Of a stretch of 64,000 bases of DNA, positions 60,014 through 64,000 are shown in pieces. The translations under genes and the position numbers were made by a program. How positions within the stretch are numbered: position 1 is the stretch's first letter; each line of letters begins with the position of its first letter. This stretch comes from Bacillus subtilis. GTDB taxonomy: Bacteria; Pseudomonadota; Alphaproteobacteria; Rhizobiales; Rhizobiaceae. The notes beneath the pieces were generated by a model. The model saw only the letters and a list, made by a program, of their open reading frames with translations, made no database searches and was not told the origin of the DNA. The DNA lies in assembly GCA_021733665.1 (NCBI GenBank), contig JAHREI010000004.1, positions 310,001-374,000 on the forward strand, in the 5' to 3' direction.

Positions 60014-60861
60014 TGTCGTTCCCGTTATCAATGCAGACCTCGGTCATTTCTATCCAGAGTCAGGTTGTCTATGGTCATGTCGGTAACAGTGCTGCGGTGT
60101 TGCCAATGCAGGCGCGCGGGCTGAATGTTGCTGCCGTGCCGACGACATTGCTCTCCAACCATCCGGGTTATGAAACCATGCGCGGACGTGTACTGGAGCC
60201 GGAACTGGTGAGTGATCTGTTGCGCGGCGTGGAAGAGCGCGGACTGATCAGCACCAGCCGTTATATTGTTTCCGGTTATCTGGGATCGCGTGCCAATGGT
60301 GAAGTCGTTGCGGATTTTGTCAAACGGGCGCGCAAGATCAATCCTGACATCATCTATATTTGTGATCCGGTGATGGGCGATACCGGCTTAGGCGTGTTTG
60401 TGGCCGATCAGGTGATGGAATGTATCATCAATGAGTTGGTGCCGCTGGCTGATCTGCTGACGCCCAATCAGTTCGAAGTCGGACTGATTACTGGCAGTGA
60501 GATTTCATCTTTTGATGTTTTGCAGGAAAAAGTGCGTCAGATACAGGCATTTAACAATGCGCGACTGGTGGCAACGGGCTGTGTCTTTCCCGATACGCCC
60601 TATGGCTCACTGGAGAATGTTGTGTTTGAAGGCGGGGAAGAGACAAGGCTGACTTCGCCGCGTGTGCCGATTGTACCGGTGGGAACCGGTGATCTGTTCA
60701 CAGGTCTGCTGACTGCTAATCTGGCGCATGGTAGCACTTTGACCGAAGCCGCCCGCAATGCCGCGTCAACCGTGCTCAACGTTGTCGGGCGCACTGCTGA
60801 ACTAGGCGAACATGAGATGCAGTTGGGTGGTGCTATTACCGCCCTGTTGCCTACGATTTAA
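60013..60861 (+). CDS. pdxY: Pyridoxal kinase PdxY
   Basis: Ribokinase-fold enzyme that phosphorylates pyridoxal to PLP in B6 salvage. It has 282 residues. Marks are the N-terminal VISIQSQVVYGHVGNSAAVLPMQ, IYICDPVMGDTGLGVFV, LTPNQFEVGLITG (nucleotide region) and the anion-hole motif VPVGTGDLFTGLLTANL with the catalytic Asp. Translation is coupled to the BenE-like gene (TAATG). A strong terminator follows. The related PdxK cannot be fully excluded but the sequence pattern is PdxY-like. Confidence 0.93.
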   Translation: MSFPLSMQTSVISIQSQVVYGHVGNSAAVLPMQARGLNVAAVPTTLLSNHPGYETMRGRVLEPELVSDLLRGVEERGLISTSRYIVSGYLGSRANGEVVADFVKRARKINPDIIYICDPVMGDTGLGVFVADQVMECIINELVPLADLLTPNQFEVGLITGSEISSFDVLQEKVRQIQAFNNARLVATGCVFPDTPYGSLENVVFEGGEETRLTSPRVPIVPVGTGDLFTGLLTANLAHGSTLTEAARNAASTVLNVVGRTAELGEHEMQLGGAITALLPTI

Positions 60862-60883
60862 CAATCTTTCACATTAAAAAATT

Positions 60884-60921
60884 ATGGCCGCATCATTCTT
60901 AAACGATGCGGCCATTTTTTA
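60884..60921. terminator. Bidirectional terminator between pdxY and map
   Basis: Stem ATGGCCGCATC / GATGCGGCCAT followed by T6 on the plus strand, reaching the map stop codon. Confidence 0.85.
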
Positions 60922-61746
60922 TTTTGAAGTCGTTGTGTAGAAAATATCTTTTGGCGACAGGGTGAAGATTTCACAACCGTCTTTGGTCACACCGATTGTG
61001 TGTTCATATTGCGCTGTCAGCGAGCGGTCGCGGGTGACGGCTGTCCAGCCGTCTTTCAGCACTTTCACATCCGGCTTGCCGAGATTGATCATTGGCTCAA
61101 TAGTGAAGATCATGCCTTCACGCATTTCAACACCGTCTGTTGCTTTACCATAGTGCAGGATATTCGGGGCATCGTGGAAAAGCTGGCCAACGCCGTGACC
61201 ACAGAAATCGCGCACGGCAGAGCAGCGTTCTGATTCCACATAGGCCTGAATGGCCGCACCGATGGCGCCGGTTTTTGCACCGGGCTTCACGGCTGCAATA
61301 CCACGCAGCAGGCTTTCATAGGTGACTTCCATCAGGCGCTCTGCAGCACGCTTGATCTGGCCGACTGCATACATGCGGCTTGAATCACCGTACCAGCCAT
61401 CCTGCAGAAAGGTGATGTCGATATTGACGATATCGCCTTCACGCAGCGGCTTATCGTCCGGAATACCGTGACAAACAACATGGTTGATCGAAGTGCAGGA
61501 GCTTTTTGTATAGCCGCGATAGTTCAGCGTGGCAGGCACAACGCCGCGATCAGCACCGAATTCAAAAACAAAACGGTCGATCTCATTGGTGGTGACGCCC
61601 GGTTTGACAATATCATTCAGTGCATCAAGACATTCAGATGTAATTGCGCAGACCTTGCGCATGGCTGCAAAACCTTCAGGCCCGTAAAGCTTGATCTGGC
61701 CTGTATATTTAATCGGGGCGCTGTCGGCGTTGACATAGGTTACCAT
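60919..61746 (-). CDS. map: Methionine aminopeptidase, type I
   Basis: Removes the N-terminal methionine from new proteins. It has 275 residues. Metal ligands are all present: two Asp in NIDITFLQDGWYGDSSRMY, His in FCGHGVGQLFHDAPNI, Glu in FTIEPMINLG, Glu in AQYEHTIGV. The His in NHVVCHGIPD is the conserved active-site one. The ATG at 61746 has GGAT upstream; the longer frame to 61815 is not conserved-looking. The N-terminal stretch before GPEGFAAMRKV is longer than in E. coli Map, as in other rhizobia. Confidence 0.95.
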   Translation of the reverse strand: MVTYVNADSAPIKYTGQIKLYGPEGFAAMRKVCAITSECLDALNDIVKPGVTTNEIDRFVFEFGADRGVVPATLNYRGYTKSSCTSINHVVCHGIPDDKPLREGDIVNIDITFLQDGWYGDSSRMYAVGQIKRAAERLMEVTYESLLRGIAAVKPGAKTGAIGAAIQAYVESERCSAVRDFCGHGVGQLFHDAPNILHYGKATDGVEMREGMIFTIEPMINLGKPDVKVLKDGWTAVTRDRSLTAQYEHTIGVTKDGCEIFTLSPKDIFYTTTSK

Positions 61747-61826
61747 CGGGTGATCCGTATATATGTTAGGACAGCAGCAATGCTGTGCCGGAAGTTGTTG
61801 CCTTGCGAATCCCACAGGACAAAAAT

Positions 61827-62531
61827 TTACAGGGTCAGAACGGGTACCGTCTGATCCGCGATAATTGATTCAGGACTTATTTGGCACCGAATTGCGTAAG
61901 CCTCAACCCCATGCTGCCGCGCATTCGCAAATGCGGCGGCATAAACAGGATCGAGATCGCCGCAGATCGATAAAGAATCGCAATCCTGACGCTGGATAAC
62001 GAAAACCATCACACCACGATGACCGGCTTTGACCATCTCGCTGAGTTCAACGAGATGTTTGGCACCACGGGCGGTTACACTATCGGGAAACTCTGCCAGT
62101 TGTCCTGTGCGCTTAAAATGCACATTCTTGACCTCTACATAGGTCTGCTGACCGCTTTCTCCAAGCAGCAATAAATCAATGCGGGAATTCTGCCCGTATT
62201 TTTGTTCGCGTTTCAGCGTGCTGAAGCCGGAGAGTTGCGGAATCATGCCAGAGAGAATCGCTTCTTCGGCAATTTTATTCGGCAGACCGGTATTGATTCC
62301 GACAAGCGTGTCATCGGCACGCACAATTTGCAGCGTATGGGCGTATTTACGAGTCGGACTGTCGGAGACGCTGAGCCATGCTTCAGAGCCTGGTGTGGTC
62401 AGTCCGCGCATAGAGCCGGTATTGGGAACCGAGGCAGTAATAGATTCGCCGCTATCAAGCCGGATATCAGCCAGAAAGCGTTTATAGCGCTGCAATAATG
62501 TGCCGCGAACGAGGGGGGAGGGAAAAAGCAT
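61827..62531 (-). CDS. sfsA: SfsA family DNA-binding protein/nuclease
   Basis: This 234-residue protein of the SfsA family (described in E. coli as a maltose-regulation factor, with a nuclease-like PD-(D/E)xK core). Marks are [49 protein letters not shown] with the active-site Asp, YVEVKNVHF with the Glu-x-Lys pair, and [13 protein letters not shown]. It lies just upstream of map on the same strand with an 80-base gap, an order seen in many alphaproteobacteria. The ATG at 62531 is preferred. Confidence 0.93.
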   Translation of the reverse strand: MLFPSPLVRGTLLQRYKRFLADIRLDSGESITASVPNTGSMRGLTTPGSEAWLSVSDSPTRKYAHTLQIVRADDTLVGINTGLPNKIAEEAILSGMIPQLSGFSTLKREQKYGQNSRIDLLLLGESGQQTYVEVKNVHFKRTGQLAEFPDSVTARGAKHLVELSEMVKAGHRGVMVFVIQRQDCDSLSICGDLDPVYAAAFANARQHGVEAYAIRCQISPESIIADQTVPVLTL

Positions 62532-62623
62532 GTTTCTGCATAGATCAGACTTCATCTGAATGCAAAACTGAAATTTTACTCTGGAAGGTTTGTTCCGGTA
62601 TCAATGCTTCTCTTGAAGAAAAG

Positions 62624-62699
62624 TGGTACGCCCAAGGGGAATCGAACCCCTGTCTGCGCCGTGAAAGGGCGCTGTCCTAACCGCTAGACGATGGGCGCC
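62624..62699 (-). tRNA. tRNA-Glu (anticodon TTC), copy 1
   Basis: 76-nt gene with encoded CCA. Acceptor GGCGCCC / GGGCGTA-side pairing (one G-T), anticodon stem GCGCC-CTTTCAC-GGCGC (anticodon TTC), T-arm CAGGGG TTCGATT CCCCTT as expected. Identical in sequence to the copy at 62939. Confidence 0.96.
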
Positions 62700-62712
62700 T
62701 GCCGGTGAACGC

Positions 62713-62741
62713 TGTATAGCTAAGCCGTATTGAATACGCAA
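62713..62741 (-). promoter_or_regulatory. Probable promoter of tRNA-Glu copy 1
   Basis: TTGCGT and TATACA separated by 17 bases on the minus strand, 14 bases before the tRNA 5' end. Confidence 0.55.
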
Positions 62742-62938
62742 TAGGGAAAATGCAAAAAAATACAAAATATGTGAAAAAAATCTGATGCTTATGAAAATAT
62801 CTGTAAATGCGCGTGAAACGAATTGCGCAGCATTTTTTCAGTGCTGTGATGGTATTTTATGAGCTGTTTTTTCATATCGTCGGGGAGAGTTTTTATCTCA
62901 TTTTTTGAGATGTTCAATCTTCTACTCAGTGGAGAAGA

Positions 62939-63014
62939 TGGTACGCCCAAGGGGAATCGAACCCCTGTCTGCGCCGTGAAAGGGCGCTGTCCTAACCGCT
63001 AGACGATGGGCGCC
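62939..63014 (-). tRNA. tRNA-Glu (anticodon TTC), copy 2
   Basis: 76-nt gene identical to copy 1, 239 bases upstream of it on the same strand. Flanking sequence differs, so it is a gene duplication rather than an assembly repeat. Confidence 0.96.
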
Positions 63015-63028
63015 TGCTGGTGAACCGG

Positions 63029-63057
63029 CTTATAGCGACAGGATATTTATCGCGCAA
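63029..63057 (-). promoter_or_regulatory. Probable promoter of tRNA-Glu copy 2
   Basis: TTGCGC and TATAAG separated by 17 bases on the minus strand, 14 bases before the tRNA 5' end, the same layout as copy 1. Confidence 0.55.
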
Positions 63058-63340
63058 GTGGGTAAAATAAGAAATTTGAAAAAAATGCAGATTTTTTTGT
63101 TCTGTACGCTCCTCTCTGTGCATAAACTATAGCCGAAGCCGTGTTTTGCGTTTGAAATGAGGTGTTTACGGCTTCGAAAATTTTGAAAAATGTTTTGGCT
63201 GGGCAAATTTATCCCGAAAAATAAATGCAAAAGCACTCGGGTGAGGGAGAAATATCTCAAAAAATGATTCAGGCCGGAATCAAATGATTTGATCCGGCCT
63301 GCGAAAAAATGCTGTTTTGTGTTTTTGAGCGGCAAAAAAA
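63058..63340. other. Intergenic region between the M15-type peptidase and tRNA-Glu
   Basis: About 280 AT-rich bases. Except for the tRNA promoter on its left and the peptidase-gene hairpin at 63271, nothing is recognised. Confidence 0.35.
63271..63300 (-). terminator. Hairpin after the M15-type peptidase gene
   Basis: Near-perfect 30-base dyad AGGCCGGATCAAAT / ATTTGATTCCGGCCT, 40 bases downstream of the stop codon on the minus strand, followed by AT-rich sequence with TTTTTT. Confidence 0.6.
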
Positions 63341-64000
63341 TTATTTGCGACGGCAGCGCCAGTTCCAGTCACGCTCAGGGCCAACGTCAATATGTACCGA
63401 TTCTGTATGGCAATAGGTGCCGACACCGCCGCGACCTGGCCATGTGCGTACCTGTCGGGCAATTTCCCATTTGGACACGCCAGGAATTTGCAAGTCCGCT
63501 GCAGCGCAAGACATATGTAAAGAGCGCTTGGCACCACTTACAGAGCGATTGTGTGACGGACTGCGATAACCGGAGGTGATGACAACCGGTTTGCGATAGT
63601 GGCTTTCAAGACGCTTGATCATTGAGACCAGCTGCGGCTTTAGGCAGGAAACCTGTACTTTATCATGTTGGGTACGCAGGCCGTTTGGTGCAAGACGTGC
63701 CATGCCGCCGGCAGAGGCCAGTGTGACCGGTGCGCTGAAATCATCTTCATCAAGATCAATGTCGCTCTCGTCGAAGACTTTGTTGCTATGACGAATCTCG
63801 ATGCCGCCATTCGCACGCACACCCGGCAGGGTATAATTATATTCACTTGTGCGTTTTGCAGGCGCGGCTGACGCTGTTACCGTCGCCTCTTTACTATTAC
63901 CGCGCGGGCTGTTTTTGCCCGATGAGAACAAACGGGCTGCAGCACCTGCACTCTGGCTTGTCCGGTCAATATTCGGTGCGGCTTCTGCCGGTGCAGTTCG
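63341..64000 (-). CDS. Peptidase M15-type (YcbK/DUF882-like) protein, 5' end outside window
   Basis: The C-terminal half carries the M15_3 (D-Ala-D-Ala carboxypeptidase-related) metal-site pattern: VITSGYRSPSHNRSVSGAKRSLHMSCAAADLQIPG (His, Asp) and GRGGVGTYCHTESVHIDVGPERDW (final His). Such enzymes trim peptidoglycan crosslinks in the periplasm. The N-terminal part is low-complexity Ser/Ala/Asp-rich. The frame is open past base 63931 to the window edge, so the true start and any signal peptide lie beyond 64000; the 63931 TTG is only a track artefact of the longest visible start. Confidence 0.8.
   Translation of the reverse strand, partial: RTAPAEAAPNIDRTSQSAGAAARLFSSGKNSPRGNSKEATVTASAAPAKRTSEYNYTLPGVRANGGIEIRHSNKVFDESDIDLDEDDFSAPVTLASAGGMARLAPNGLRTQHDKVQVSCLKPQLVSMIKRLESHYRKPVVITSGYRSPSHNRSVSGAKRSLHMSCAAADLQIPGVSKWEIARQVRTWPGRGGVGTYCHTESVHIDVGPERDWNWRCRRK

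Noticed and set aside
62624-63014. Assembly duplication around the two tRNA-Glu genes
   Set aside because: The tRNA genes are identical but the flanking sequences and promoters differ, so this is a true gene duplication.
63030-63335. Minus-strand 101-codon open frame next to tRNA-Glu
   Set aside because: It runs across a hairpin and the tRNA promoter, is very AT-rich, and has no ribosome site or family features.

Overview
The window looks like a chromosomal segment of a Hyphomicrobiales (Rhizobiales) alphaproteobacterium, most likely Brucellaceae. The reasons are an Omp25/Omp31-type porin-like protein, a fused SecDF, a MocR/PdxR-type regulator beside pdxY, a GcvT-fused dimethylglycine dehydrogenase, rhizobial-type tRNA promoters (TTG...N17...TATA) and intergenic palindromic elements of the kind common in this order. 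Base composition is moderate, near 50% GC by eye, which fits Pseudochrobactrum better than Brucella or Ochrobactrum. The genus is a guess.

Region 1 (1-8130) is accessory DNA. It opens with a phage lysis cassette: a GH108 endolysin cut by the window edge, an overlapping Rz/Rz1-like spanin pair and a holin-like membrane protein. Then come a cold-shock gene, a 63-codon orphan peptide gene with a perfect Shine-Dalgarno, a frameshifted CsbD gene (G9 tract), remnants of further lysis-type genes (one frameshifted at a T6 tract) and a FadR/GntR regulator. The region ends in a defence cassette: a C5 DNA methyltransferase with an N-terminal MerR-like HTH, a divergent PD-(D/E)xK-type restriction enzyme, and a convergent two-domain HNH nuclease. 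It abuts the 3' end of tRNA-Lys(CTT), a classic integration site.

Region 2 (8131-31863) is core: DedA protein, TerC/CorC-type membrane protein, FMN reductase, sulfate uptake cysPTW without cysA, a polyamine-type ABC operon on the minus strand, a branched-chain aminotransferase, a YbhN-like membrane protein, a KefB/YbaL antiporter, SecDF, an MscS/DUF3772 channel and a small secreted protein. Two copies of a palindromic repeat (9587, 14429) keep their stems despite differing in sequence.

Region 3 (32199-39812) is a glycine-betaine module: a dimethylglycine dehydrogenase-like enzyme, a GlxA/GbdR-like AraC regulator, an entericidin-like lipoprotein and a ProX-ProW-ProV uptake operon. Region 4 (40664-47325) holds small transporters (EamA, TauE), a TerB-like protein, an orphan binding protein coupled to a P1-family (DmpA) peptidase, a flavin reductase-like protein, a secreted alpha/beta hydrolase and a lipoprotein. 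Region 5 (47491-53952) is a dipeptide operon, M19 dipeptidase then SBP-permease-permease-ATPase-ATPase. Region 6 (54325-64000) has an Omp25-like protein, RadC, YggS, a MocR regulator divergent from benE-pdxY (a probable vitamin B6 salvage locus), Map, SfsA, two identical tRNA-Glu(TTC) genes and a partial M15-type peptidase.

No CRISPR array, rRNA, transposase or integrase is visible. The items most worth a second look are the defence cassette at 4512-7865 and the BenE/PdxY/MocR arrangement at 57140-60861.
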